From Streptomyces nojiriensis (GTDB lineage: Bacteria; Actinomycetota; Actinomycetes; Streptomycetales; Streptomycetaceae): a stretch of DNA of 64,000 nucleotides. Both the position numbers and the translations under genes were made by a program. The stretch is from NCBI RefSeq assembly GCF_017639205.1, contig NZ_CP071139.1:5138501-5202500 (forward strand), read 5' to 3'. Below are positions 38,101 through 45,275 of this stretch, one piece after another; the stretch's first letter is position 1; every line of letters starts with the position of its first letter. Below the pieces are notes generated by a model. The model saw nothing but the letters and a program-made list of their open reading frames with translations. It was not told the origin of the DNA and searched no databases.

Positions 38101-38205
38101 CCGGTCCACCAGCCCCGCGCCCGCCCCCTCCTGCCGGAAGAGCTTCCTGACGAGGGGTGCCACGACCCCCGAGGCCAGCCGGATCCCCACCACCGATGCG
38201 TCCAC
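35185..38205 (-). CDS. NACHT-domain STAND ATPase with LRR-like C-terminus (bacterial NLR relative)
   Basis: About 1006 residues from the GTG at 38205. Residues 1-205 are a helical N-terminal region (possible NNH-type effector or adaptor). The NACHT ATPase follows: Walker A LLRGEAGSGKTTLI (about 265-278), Walker B RALLLVDGIDEIPE (about 339-352), sensor phrase RWLVTSRPSA (373-382) and a winged-helix-like region with LATNPLLCGLICALHR. HEAT-like helices occupy about 600-800, then leucine-rich repeats (LEGLRGLPVRSAVLDLRGD, LTELTELAVPGPSLDLVP) to the end. Bacterial NACHT proteins of this shape protect against phages and are relatives of animal NLRs. No accessory gene lies next to it. The open frame extends further upstream, but this would run through a palindromic element, so the GTG is preferred. 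Confidence 0.85.
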   Translation of the reverse strand: MDASVVGIRLASGVVAPLVRKLFRQEGAGAGLVDRPHRLSSYVAWREKRGLDAADLRRLADRLVKEALAAPGERPLPPGEEAGVSAALAATLHALGDLALSDVDAVRLGPQAFARKLRAAAPHPGLSRDAELFHSRLVDLACLHILNFFTQRSTFVAATLVEQSRLHAETITKVDELLTRVPRQDGRDTAFEARYLEYLAGRHSTLTIFGLDLAPGSSRWPLDAAYVSLEGSAAPGAGGGAGADAPSSPCSLPADRLLDEHHRVLLRGEAGSGKTTLIQWLAVSAARNPGTGVVPFVLPLRTLTRHGERLPAPRDFLAGTPLAGEAPGGWESRVLRDGRALLLVDGIDEIPETERNRAREWLADLITACPGNRWLVTSRPSAVRQDWLADVDFSEVTLAPMSRANVRAFVERWHAAADHAPAEYREQLLDSVARKPDLARLATNPLLCGLICALHRERRGFLPAGRKELYAAALSMLLDRRDRERGVRLPYLAEEPQLQLLQRLAYWLIRNGRTEMDRSRAEALIADALPAVPAAGALGDAQAVFGHFLERTGLLRAPTEDTVQFVHRTFQDFLGARAALDEGSLGELTGHADDDQWEDVIRMAVAQGRPRERTEIIRSLLARDSQRSVLLALACLGYAAELDPVLRAEVEQQAGRLVPPTSVGMARELGRIGPLVLELLPTPERAPAGPAALHTVQAAGGVLSELAIPFLVRYTGHPSHQVRAELARLWPRFETRRYAAEVISSLPADQNVTVVSDAELAALAEFSPRRDLNVVGDVTGEALAAYLGAVRAQYLAVRGNGLITDLGFLKGQDALLAIEVSRCSGIRDLEGLRGLPVRSAVLDLRGDLLPIGPVLAGWTSLRGLVLRGTHANWSLDGFAPRVRLDSVNVYSVTPDAAGPVGLSRHRGLRSVSLGECWAPRDPAEWQELALLTELTELAVPGPSLDLVPDGLRMPSVEQLHLPRSMSLGPEITRRLPGVFPGLRSVSGDFDESAVGALPPHILVTRS

Positions 38206-38219
38206 GGCATCGGAGCTTA

Positions 38220-38298
38220 GGGGGTGTCTTGCCGATCGGGCCGGATCAGGGAGCGGTGCCAGACCCCGCGAGCCCGGCCTGATCGGCAAGACACCCCC
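38220..38298. repeat. 79-bp inverted-repeat element next to the NACHT gene
   Basis: Perfect 18-bp arms GGGGGTGTCTTGCCGATC (38220-38237) and GATCGGCAAGACACCCCC (38281-38298) enclose 43 bp whose ends continue to pair imperfectly. It begins 14 bp before the NACHT start codon, at a TTAG. It looks like a pair of insertion-sequence ends without a transposase (MITE-like). In this position it must form part of the gene's promoter or 5' region. Confidence 0.75.
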
Positions 38299-38386
38299 CA
38301 GTGACCTGGGCCTCAGGCGGGGGTGGGGGCCGGTGACAAGGCGCACAAGACAAATCGGACGTACTAGGTCGTTTCGTAGATCCAAA

Positions 38387-38547
38387 AGGCCCTGCCGCGG
38401 GACCTTCGTCCCTGGAGAGGGGCCGTCAACGGGGCACGTCACAGGGGTGCCGCTACGAGTTCCGCTAGTAATCGGGACATTTGGGGAAGTCCCGGGGCAC
38501 GGGTTACCAAAGATGAGCCAGCCCGGCACTCGCTCGATCGTGCCGGG
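38387..38547 (+). promoter_or_regulatory. Structured RNA leader candidate upstream of the M23 gene
   Basis: Several stems fit in tandem: GGCCC (38388-38392) with GGGCC (38420-38424) enclosing GGGAC-CTTC-GTCCC (38399-38412); GGCAC/GTGCC (38433-38451); CGGGAC/GTCCCG (38473-38494) with a 10-nt loop; and CCCGGCAC/GTGCCGGG (38522-38547). CGGCAC of the last stem can also pair with GTGCCG at 38447-38452, so two folds compete. The density of stems exceeds that of neighbouring gaps. It fits a riboswitch or attenuator, but I could not match a known class. Confidence 0.45.
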
Positions 38548-38607
38548 TCACTTCATGCCTCTTACAGGTGTGAAACCCCCCTTGTCCCCGGCCCCGGAGG
38601 TCTGCAC

Positions 38608-39201
38608 ATGTTCGCGAAGCGCGTCTACACCCGTCGTACCCGTATCGCTGTCGGCACCACCGCTCTCGGTGCCGTCCTGGCCCTCGGGGCGGGCACGACC
38701 GCCGCGTTCGCAGACGCCCCGCAGACCGCCGTCTCCGCCAAGGCCGCCGGCGCCGCCGGTGCCGCGGGCGCCTCGAAGACCGGTCTCTGGGGCAAGCCGC
38801 TGGAGAAGTACACGCTGTCCGCGACCTTCGGCAAGGGCGGCAACATGTGGTCCCACAAGCACTCCGGCCAGGACTTCGCCGTCCCGGTCGGCACCCCGGT
38901 CAAGGCCGCGGCCGCCGGTGTCGTCGTCAAGGCGGGCCCGAACGGCGGCGGCGACGGCCCCGCGTACGGCAACGCCATCGTGATCAAGCACGCGAACGCC
39001 ACGTACTCGCAGTACGCGCACCTCTCGAAGATCCAGGTCAGGATCGGCCAGAAGGTCGACGCCTCGCAGCGGATCGCCCTGTCGGGCAACACCGGCAACT
39101 CCAGCGGCCCGCACCTGCACTTCGAGATCCGCACCACGCCGAACTACGGCTCGGCCGTCAACCCGGTCGCCTTCCTGCGCAGCAACGGCGTCACCGTCTG
39201 A
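38608..39201 (+). CDS. Secreted M23 (LytM-type) metallopeptidase
   Basis: This 197-residue protein has a Sec signal peptide (RTRIAVGTTALGAVLALGAG, cleavage near AFA-DAP). The M23 domain has zinc ligands in SHKHSGQDFAVPVGTPV and the HLHFEI motif near the C-terminus. Such enzymes cut peptide crosslinks in peptidoglycan; some members are inactive activators, but here all expected ligands are present. There is no separate wall-binding domain. A GGAGG site precedes the ATG. The long structured leader suggests RNA-level control, as is known for other Streptomyces wall hydrolases. Confidence 0.9.
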   Translation: MFAKRVYTRRTRIAVGTTALGAVLALGAGTTAAFADAPQTAVSAKAAGAAGAAGASKTGLWGKPLEKYTLSATFGKGGNMWSHKHSGQDFAVPVGTPVKAAAAGVVVKAGPNGGGDGPAYGNAIVIKHANATYSQYAHLSKIQVRIGQKVDASQRIALSGNTGNSSGPHLHFEIRTTPNYGSAVNPVAFLRSNGVTV

Positions 39202-39260
39202 CCCGTCCCGACCGCAGCACCCGCCGCATCCGCGGCACCCGTCGTACCGGCCGACCCGCC

Positions 39261-39283
39261 CTGCTCACCGATCAGGTGAGCAG
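39261..39283. terminator. Bidirectional terminator overlapping a stop codon
   Basis: Perfect 9-bp arms CTGCTCACC and GGTGAGCAG with loop GATCA. The loop contains the TGA stop (39272-39274, reverse strand) of the LamG-like gene. Confidence 0.7.
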
Positions 39284-40510
39284 CCAGGCATGGGTCGGCT
39301 TCGGCGATGGTTCGAGCTTCCCCTCCTTGTACCCGGCGGCCTGCTCCTCCGTGAAGGCCATGTCGTAGGTCTTCACGCTGTGCAGGGCGCCCTGCCACGC
39401 ACCGGTCCAGATGTTGTGGTGCTTGGACCGGCCGAGCTGGAGCGGACCGGGGGCCTGCCAGATCGGCGGCACCGGGGTCTCGCCGGCCTTCTTGCCGTCG
39501 ACGTAGAGCGCGATGGCCTTCTTCTCGGCGTCGTAGGTGGCCATCAGCAGCGTGGGCGTCTTCACCATGCTGAGCCCCTCCGCGGTGACCGTCCGCGTGG
39601 TGGCCGCGGCGCCCTTGTCGCCCGTCTGCACGCGGAAGATCCAGGCCTGCTTGCCGTTCACCTCGTTCACGCCCAGCTCGAAGGAGAACGACTCCCCGTC
39701 GCCCTGGCTCATGACGATCCGCGAGCCCTTGGCGGCGGAGTTGTAGGCGCGGGCCGTGACGGTGAAGCTCTTGGTCACGTCCACGACCGGCTCGGCGGAC
39801 TGCCCCCACGAGTTCCCGTTGCCCTTGCCTATGACCTGGAAGCGCTTGCCCAGCGGGCTGACCTTGAGGTCGGGGCCGAGCCGGATCCCCATGCTGCCGT
39901 AGCTGTCCCGCAGCAGGGTGTCGTCACCCGCGACGGTCGCGGTGTAGGCGGCGGGCTCCTTCGCGTCCTCCGGCTCGGGCGAGGCGGAGGCCGAGTTCGA
40001 GGGCTGGGCGTCCTGTCCGTCCTCGTTGCCGCCGAGCAGGAAGAACGTTCCACCGCCGGCCAGCAGCGCGAGCACGGTCACCCCGCCGCCCAGCATCCAC
40101 AGCCGCTTCCTGCGCCGCTCGGCCGCGGAGCGGTCCGCCATGGCCTCCCAGTCCGGCTGTGACGATCCGCCGGGCAGGTCCGGACCGGCCAGCTTCGTGA
40201 AGCCCGGCTGGGCCGGGGCCGCCGGAGGCCACTGACCGCCCGCCGGGTCCTGCGGGTAGCCGCCCGGGTCCTGCGCGTAACCGCCCGGGTCCTGCGGGTA
40301 GCCGCCCGCCGGGTCCTGCGCGTAACCGCCCCCCGGGTCCTGCTGGTACGGGTTCGGCTGCTGCCCCGGCTGCGGGTAGCCGTAGCCGGCGGACGGGGTC
40401 GGGTAGCCGTAGCCGCCCTGCGCGGGCGGTCCCGGCGGGAACCCGTATCCGCCGCTCCCGGGAGCGGGCTCGGGCTGCGGGTGGCTCGGGGGATTCGTAC
40501 CGTCGGTCAT
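39272..40510 (-). CDS. Membrane protein with Gly/Tyr/Pro repeat tail and LamG-like extracellular domain
   Basis: About 412 residues. Residues 1-110 are a disordered cytoplasmic tail with GGYxQDP repeats (GGYAQDPGGYPQDP and similar). A single membrane segment follows a basic stretch (AERRRKRLWMLGGGVTVLALL, about 131-158). The extracellular part (about 210-400) has the pattern of a LamG/concanavalin-like jelly roll: FTVTARAYNSA, LLMATYDAEKKAIALYVDG, GPLQLGRSKHHN, WQGALHSVKTYD. Such domains bind carbohydrate or protein ligands. No enzyme motif is visible. Confidence 0.78.
   Translation of the reverse strand: MTDGTNPPSHPQPEPAPGSGGYGFPPGPPAQGGYGYPTPSAGYGYPQPGQQPNPYQQDPGGGYAQDPAGGYPQDPGGYAQDPGGYPQDPAGGQWPPAAPAQPGFTKLAGPDLPGGSSQPDWEAMADRSAAERRRKRLWMLGGGVTVLALLAGGGTFFLLGGNEDGQDAQPSNSASASPEPEDAKEPAAYTATVAGDDTLLRDSYGSMGIRLGPDLKVSPLGKRFQVIGKGNGNSWGQSAEPVVDVTKSFTVTARAYNSAAKGSRIVMSQGDGESFSFELGVNEVNGKQAWIFRVQTGDKGAAATTRTVTAEGLSMVKTPTLLMATYDAEKKAIALYVDGKKAGETPVPPIWQAPGPLQLGRSKHHNIWTGAWQGALHSVKTYDMAFTEEQAAGYKEGKLEPSPKPTHAWLLT
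40241..40350 (-). repeat. Tandem 21-24 bp repeats in the LamG-like gene
   Basis: About five direct repeats of a unit like CCCGGGTCCTGCGGGTAGCCG encode the GGY(A/P)QDP repeats. Such a run may vary in copy number between strains. Confidence 0.75.
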
Positions 40511-40590
40511 GCCACGGATGCTAAGTCACGGACCCCCGGGCGGATACGGCCCGGTACCCGTCCCGCCCGACCTGCCCGCCCCGCCCCGCT

Positions 40591-41910
40591 TCAGCCCTGC
40601 GGCAGTTCGAGGATCGGGAAGCTGCCCGTCGTCGTCGGCGCGTGCTCCGGCAGCCACAGGACCGCCACCGCACCCGCCGCCGCGCCCTCACGCTCCGAGC
40701 CGCCCCGGGCGGCCACGTTACGGAAGGTCAGCCGGGCGCCCAGCACCCGCGCCTGGCCCTCCGCGATGGTCAGCCCCAGCCCGTGCCCCACGCCCGCGCG
40801 GTCCGTCGACCCGGTGCGGAAGCGGCTCGGCCCCTCGCGCAGCAGCGCCTCGGGGAAGCCCGGCCCGTGGTCCCGGACCCGTACGACCCGGCCCTCGACG
40901 TCGACCTGGATCGGCGGCTGCCCGTACCGTGCGGCATTGGCGAGAAGGTTCCCCAGGATCCGCTCCAGGCGGCGCGGGTCGGTGCTGACGATCTCGTCCG
41001 CGACGACCCGTACGGTCGCCTCCGGCATCAGCGACGCCACCCGCCGGCTCACGAACTCGCCCAACGCCACGTCCTGGAGCTCCGCCCGCTCCGAAGCGCT
41101 GTCCAGCCGGGCCACCTCCAGCACGTCCTCGACCAGCGCGCGCAGCGCCTGGGCGCGGTCCCGCACCAGCTCCGTCGGCCGCCCCGGAGGCAGCAGTTCC
41201 GCCGCCGTGAGCAGGCCCGTCACCGGAGTCCGCAGTTCGTGCGCGATGTCCGCGGTCACCCGCCGCTCGGCCTCCAGTCGCTGCTGCAGGGCGTCCGCCA
41301 TGGCGTCCACGGCCCGCGCGAGGTCGTCCGTCTCGTCCCGTACGACACCGCCGACCGCGTCCCGTACGCGGACGTCGGGATCGCCGTGCGCCACCCGCTG
41401 CGAGGCGGCCGCGGCCTTGCGCAGCCGGCGCGAGATCTGCCCGCCGATGAGCACGCCGAGCGCCGAGCCGCCGATCACGGCGGACAGGCCGCCGATGACC
41501 AGGGCCCGGTCCAGGTCGGGGAGCAGATTGGCGCTCTCCCGGAACGGGGTGTGCAGCGACAGCACCATCCCGTTGCCGAGCGGTACGGCGGCCCACACCT
41601 CGGGCAGCCCCCCGCCCGGCCGCTCCTGGACGTAGGTCCCGCGCCGCCCCGACTGCGCCTTGTGCCGCAGCTCGGCGGGCAGTTCGGGATCGTTGAGCTT
41701 GGCCCCCATGGGCGGCTTGCGTCCGGCATCGGCGTTACGGGAGATGAACTGCACGCGCTCCAGCTGCACTTCGCGGGCGCTCTCCAGCATCGACACGCGG
41801 GCAGCACTGTGCACCACCAGGCTCAGCGCGATCGTGACGAGGACGCCCACGGAGGCGATGGCGACCGTGATCTTCCAGCGGATCCCCGTGCGGAAGGTGA
41901 ACCGTCTCAT
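40591..41910 (-). CDS. cseC: Sensor histidine kinase CseC
   Basis: This 439-residue kinase has one membrane segment at about 13-35, an extracytoplasmic sensor loop (36-136), a second at about 137-158, a HAMP region and a HisKA domain with phosphoacceptor His at about 224 in DIAHELRTPVTG, then an HATPase with VRDHGPGFPE and GHGLGLTIAEG. Gene order sigE-cseA-cseB-cseC identifies it as CseC, which senses cell-envelope damage and activates CseB. It overlaps cseB by 4 bp. Confidence 0.95.
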   Translation of the reverse strand: MRRFTFRTGIRWKITVAIASVGVLVTIALSLVVHSAARVSMLESAREVQLERVQFISRNADAGRKPPMGAKLNDPELPAELRHKAQSGRRGTYVQERPGGGLPEVWAAVPLGNGMVLSLHTPFRESANLLPDLDRALVIGGLSAVIGGSALGVLIGGQISRRLRKAAAASQRVAHGDPDVRVRDAVGGVVRDETDDLARAVDAMADALQQRLEAERRVTADIAHELRTPVTGLLTAAELLPPGRPTELVRDRAQALRALVEDVLEVARLDSASERAELQDVALGEFVSRRVASLMPEATVRVVADEIVSTDPRRLERILGNLLANAARYGQPPIQVDVEGRVVRVRDHGPGFPEALLREGPSRFRTGSTDRAGVGHGLGLTIAEGQARVLGARLTFRNVAARGGSEREGAAAGAVAVLWLPEHAPTTTGSFPILELPQG

Positions 41911-42620
41911 GCCTTGAGCTTGTATCCGAAGCCCCGGACCGTTTCGATCCGGTCCTGGCCGATCTTGGTGCGCAGCCGCTGGACGTGGACGTCCACGACG
42001 CGGGTGTCGCCGCCCCAGTCGTAGTCCCAGACCCGCTCCAGCAGGCGGTCGCGCGACAGCACGGTGCCGGGCGCGGAGGAGAACTCCAGCAGCAGCCGCA
42101 TCTCGGTCGGGGTCAGGGCCACGGCGGCGCCCGCCCGGCGGACCTCCATGCCCTCGGTGTCCACCTCCAGGTCGCCGAAGGAGAGCACCCCGCGCTCGGG
42201 GCCCGAGCCGTTGTCGGCCGCGTTCGCCGCGCCGTTCTGCGGGCCGCCGGAGTGGTCGAAGCGGCGCAGCACCGCGCGGATCCGGGCCACGAGCACGGAT
42301 CCGTCGAAGGGCTTGGTGACGTAGTCGTCGGCGCCCGCCTCCAGGCCCAGCACCACGTCGATGGAGTCGGCGCGCGCGGAGAGCATGATCACCGGGACGG
42401 TGGACTCGTCGCGGATGCGGCGGCACAGGCTCACGCCGTCCATGCCCGGGACCATCACGTCCAGCAGGGCGATGTCGGGCCGGTTCGCGCGGAAGGACTC
42501 CAGTCCGGACAGGCCGTCGGGCATGGCCGTGACCACGAACCCGTCGCGCTCCAGCGCCAGGGTCGTGGCCTCACGGATGACGTCGTCGTCCTCCACGAAC
42601 AGGACATGGGTCTCGGCCAT
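41907..42620 (-). CDS. cseB: Response regulator CseB
   Basis: This 237-residue OmpR-type regulator has Asp at about 54 in LLDVMVPG and a winged-helix domain ending RLRTKIGQDRIETVRGFGYK. In S. coelicolor it activates the sigE promoter when CseC signals wall stress. The ATG at 42620 (MAETHVLFVEDD) matches the known protein length (about 234); upstream in-frame codons to 42686 lack family character. A GAGG site is 8 nt upstream. Confidence 0.95.
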   Translation of the reverse strand: MAETHVLFVEDDDVIREATTLALERDGFVVTAMPDGLSGLESFRANRPDIALLDVMVPGMDGVSLCRRIRDESTVPVIMLSARADSIDVVLGLEAGADDYVTKPFDGSVLVARIRAVLRRFDHSGGPQNGAANAADNGSGPERGVLSFGDLEVDTEGMEVRRAGAAVALTPTEMRLLLEFSSAPGTVLSRDRLLERVWDYDWGGDTRVVDVHVQRLRTKIGQDRIETVRGFGYKLKA

Positions 42621-42648
42621 GCGGCAGCCTCGCTCGGTTCTTCTGTGC

Positions 42649-43329
42649 TCAGTTCTTCTGACTCGTGACCGGGGCGGGCTGGACACCGCCGTCGACCACG
42701 TTGCTGTACTCCGAGTGAACTCGGTCCTGCTCGGTGAACTTCTCCCCGTTCCAGCGGTACGTGATCACGTCCTCGCCCGACGGATAGGCGAGCGCGTCGC
42801 TCTTTCCGTAGACCTGCTTCGTGACCACCAGGTCGCCCCGGTCGATCTCCGAGTAGACGGGTGGCTGTTCGTCCGAGAACACATTCTCGTACGCGGTTCC
42901 GTCCGACCGGTACACGTAGGTACCGCGGCCCAGCGCATCGGCGCAGGACAGGACGTTCACCACGATGTCCACGACGGGGCCGCCGGTGACCTTCCCGTAG
43001 CTCACGTCCACCGGGTACTCCTTGCCCGAGCAGGGCTTGAGGTCCCGTTTGACCTCGGTGCTGACCTTGGGGTCCTTCATCAGCAGCCCGACGGGATCGA
43101 CCTTCTTCAGCGGCCGGCCGGACGAGGCCGAGGCGGAGTCCTCCGGGGTGGGCCCCGAAGGCGTGGCCTTGGCCACGGCCTCGGTGCGGGCCGGGCCGCC
43201 GTCGCGCAGGCCGGTGCCGCCCGTGGCGCACCCGACCGCGAACACGGCTGTGCCGACGAGGACGACCGTCCCCGCCGACATCAGCACCAGAGAACCTCCG
43301 GACAAACCTTGGCCGTTCAGGCCGCGCAC
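42649..43329 (-). CDS. cseA: Lipoprotein CseA
   Basis: About 226 residues, with a lipoprotein signal peptide whose lipobox is FAVGC near residue 34. In S. coelicolor CseA is an extracytoplasmic lipoprotein that dampens the SigE response. The GTG at 43329 lies 13 bp inside the end of sigE; an ATG at about 43281 would remove the basic N-terminus, so the longer form is preferred. In S. coelicolor a terminator separates sigE and cseA; here the overlap leaves no room for one. Confidence 0.88.
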   Translation of the reverse strand: MRGLNGQGLSGGSLVLMSAGTVVLVGTAVFAVGCATGGTGLRDGGPARTEAVAKATPSGPTPEDSASASSGRPLKKVDPVGLLMKDPKVSTEVKRDLKPCSGKEYPVDVSYGKVTGGPVVDIVVNVLSCADALGRGTYVYRSDGTAYENVFSDEQPPVYSEIDRGDLVVTKQVYGKSDALAYPSGEDVITYRWNGEKFTEQDRVHSEYSNVVDGGVQPAPVTSQKN

Positions 43330-43877
43330 CGCTCACGCCCCTCGTACCGCATGGTGTGGTCACCGCGCTCCAGCGCGCGCATGTCCAGATCCCGGCTCTC
43401 CAGCTCCTGCCGGAGGCGGGCCAGCGCGCGGTGCAGAGTGCTCTTCACGGTTCCCGCCGACATTCCGAGCGCCGCGGCCGTTTCCTCGGTGCTCATCTGC
43501 TCCCAGTGTCGCAGCACGACAACGCTGCGCTGCTTGGGCGCGAGAACCTTGAGGATGTCCATGAGGAGGGCGCGGTCGGCGCGCTGGTCGGAGCCGTCCT
43601 CGACGGAGGCGTCGGGGAGCTGCTCGGTGGGGACCTCTTCCAGCTTGCGGGCCCGCCACCACTCGGTACGGGTGTTGATCATGACCCGGCGCAGATAGGC
43701 GTCGGCCAGGGACTTGTCGGCGATGCCGTCCCAGCGGCCGTAGGTGCGTACGAGCGCGGTCTGCAGGAGGTCCTGCGCGTCCGTGGGGTCCGGGACCAGG
43801 CGCCGGGCACTGCGCAGGAGCGCGTCCTGCCGTGTGCGTACGTACTCCTCGAAACCGAGCACCTCACCGTGCGCCAT
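43317..43877 (-). CDS. sigE: ECF sigma factor SigE
   Basis: This 186-residue ECF sigma factor has region 2 with RLVPDPTDAQDLLQTALVRTYGR and region 4 with VLRHWEQMSTEETAAALGMS and TVKSTLHRALARLR. The sequence and the operon with cseABC identify SigE, which directs envelope-repair genes after wall damage. Unlike many ECF factors it has no anti-sigma partner and is controlled at transcription by CseB/CseC. The gap 43878-44061 should contain its CseB-dependent promoter. Confidence 0.96.
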   Translation of the reverse strand: MAHGEVLGFEEYVRTRQDALLRSARRLVPDPTDAQDLLQTALVRTYGRWDGIADKSLADAYLRRVMINTRTEWWRARKLEEVPTEQLPDASVEDGSDQRADRALLMDILKVLAPKQRSVVVLRHWEQMSTEETAAALGMSAGTVKSTLHRALARLRQELESRDLDMRALERGDHTMRYEGRERCAA

Positions 43878-44061
43878 CTGAGACCGCCTCCACCCGTCCG
43901 ACCGCTCATCCCCGTGTCCTACGGATTCGAAGGTACGGAGGGGTTGTCACGGGCCTGTGCGAGCCAGCCTTCGGTGGGCGCACGGACACCCATAGGTTGT
44001 GTAACAACCCCCGTGAGCTGCGGTTTACCGGCCCTAAGCGGAATCCCGGAGTCAGTTTCGG

Positions 44062-45003
44062 TCAGGCCCCCGGGAGGGTCTGCGGAAGCCGGTAGGAGCC
44101 TCCGTCCAAGGGCTCCACCAGCCCGTCGGCCACCAGCCCGTCCAGCGCCCGGGCCCGCTGCACCGGCTCGTCCCAGACCGTGTCGAGCACCGCCTGCGGA
44201 ACCGCGCCCACCGCCTCCCGGAGCACGGCGAGGAGCTTGCCCCGCACCTGCCGGTCGGTACCGGCGTACGTCTGCCCGCGCCGCGGCGGACCCTCGTGCG
44301 CCGGCTTCCCGGCGAGCCGCCACGCGCACAGCCCGGCCACCGGACAGCGCGCGCAGTCGGGGCTCTTGGCGGTGCACACCAGCGCCCCGAGCTCCATCGA
44401 GGCCGCCGCCCAGCGGGCCGCGGTGCCCTCGTCCTCGGGCAGCAGGTCCCGGGCGAGACGCCGTTCGGCGGCGGTCGTCGCGTTCGGCGGGTACTCGACC
44501 CCGGTCGCGGTGCGCGCGAAGACCCGGCGGACGTTCGTGTCGAGGACGGCGTGCCGCTGCCCGTACGCGAAGGAGGCCACGGCCGCCGCGGTGTACTCGC
44601 CGATCCCGGGCAGCGCCAGCAGCTGCGCGTGGTCCCGCGGTACGTCGCCCCCGTGCCGGTCCGTTATCGCGACGGCCGCGCCGTGCAGCCGCAGCGCGCG
44701 GCGCGGGTAGCCGAGCCGGCCCCAGGCCCGTACGGCCTCGCCGGGGGCCTCGGTGGCCAGGTCCGCGGGGCGGGGCCACCGGGCGAGCCACTGCTCGTAG
44801 ACCGGCAGGACCCGGCTGACGGGCGTCTGCTGGAGCATGAACTCGCTGACCATGACCCCCCAGGGGCCGGCCTCGGGGCGGCGCCAGGGCAGGTCGCGGG
44901 CGTGCTCGTCGAACCACGCGATGACGGGGGAGTGCAGCGCGTGGGAGGAGTCGGGGGATACGGCCGTGGAGGAAGCTGGGGATGCAGTCATGGCAGACGG
45001 CAT
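44062..45003 (-). CDS. mutY: A/G-specific adenine glycosylase
   Basis: This 313-residue DNA repair enzyme removes adenine mispaired with 8-oxoguanine. It has the catalytic Glu region VSEFMLQQTPVSRVLPVY, the helix-hairpin-helix LPGIGEYTAAAVASFAYG with the essential Asp in AVLDTNVRRV, and the iron-sulfur cluster motif C-x7-C-x2-C-x5-C-like CTAKSPDCARCPVAGLC. The C-terminal region is short, so the full 8-oxoG-recognition (NUDIX-like) domain is missing or reduced, as in other actinobacterial MutY. An ATG at 44991 is an alternative start. Confidence 0.93.
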   Translation of the reverse strand: MPSAMTASPASSTAVSPDSSHALHSPVIAWFDEHARDLPWRRPEAGPWGVMVSEFMLQQTPVSRVLPVYEQWLARWPRPADLATEAPGEAVRAWGRLGYPRRALRLHGAAVAITDRHGGDVPRDHAQLLALPGIGEYTAAAVASFAYGQRHAVLDTNVRRVFARTATGVEYPPNATTAAERRLARDLLPEDEGTAARWAAASMELGALVCTAKSPDCARCPVAGLCAWRLAGKPAHEGPPRRGQTYAGTDRQVRGKLLAVLREAVGAVPQAVLDTVWDEPVQRARALDGLVADGLVEPLDGGSYRLPQTLPGA

Positions 45004-45275
45004 CCTGGCACGTTTCCCTTCCCGCGGCGCGCCGGACCGCGGCCGCTGAACCAGACGACGGCGGGTACGTCACCCGCCCGCGCGGCGGTGACCGCCGCAC
45101 GTGTCGGACTCCGGCGCGCCGCACGCGACGACGGTCGCCACCGGCGCGAGCAGGAACCCTTTGGCCGGATCTCGATGCCTCCGATTGCGCCCGCAGGATG
45201 ATCATCGGCAAATCGAGTCCTCTGCCCGGCATGTGGGGCACGGATCGGGTCGCGAACTCTCGTAAAGTTCCGTCC

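Noticed and set aside
38340..38607. A c-di-AMP (ydaO-type) riboswitch before the M23 gene
   Set aside because: Context fits, but the conserved core words (such as GACAGCUAACC and the GGGGUGAAU segment) are not found. Kept only as an unclassified structured leader.
40241..40350. Direct repeats resembling a CRISPR array
   Set aside because: The units are contiguous, in frame and coding; there are no unique spacers and no cas genes.
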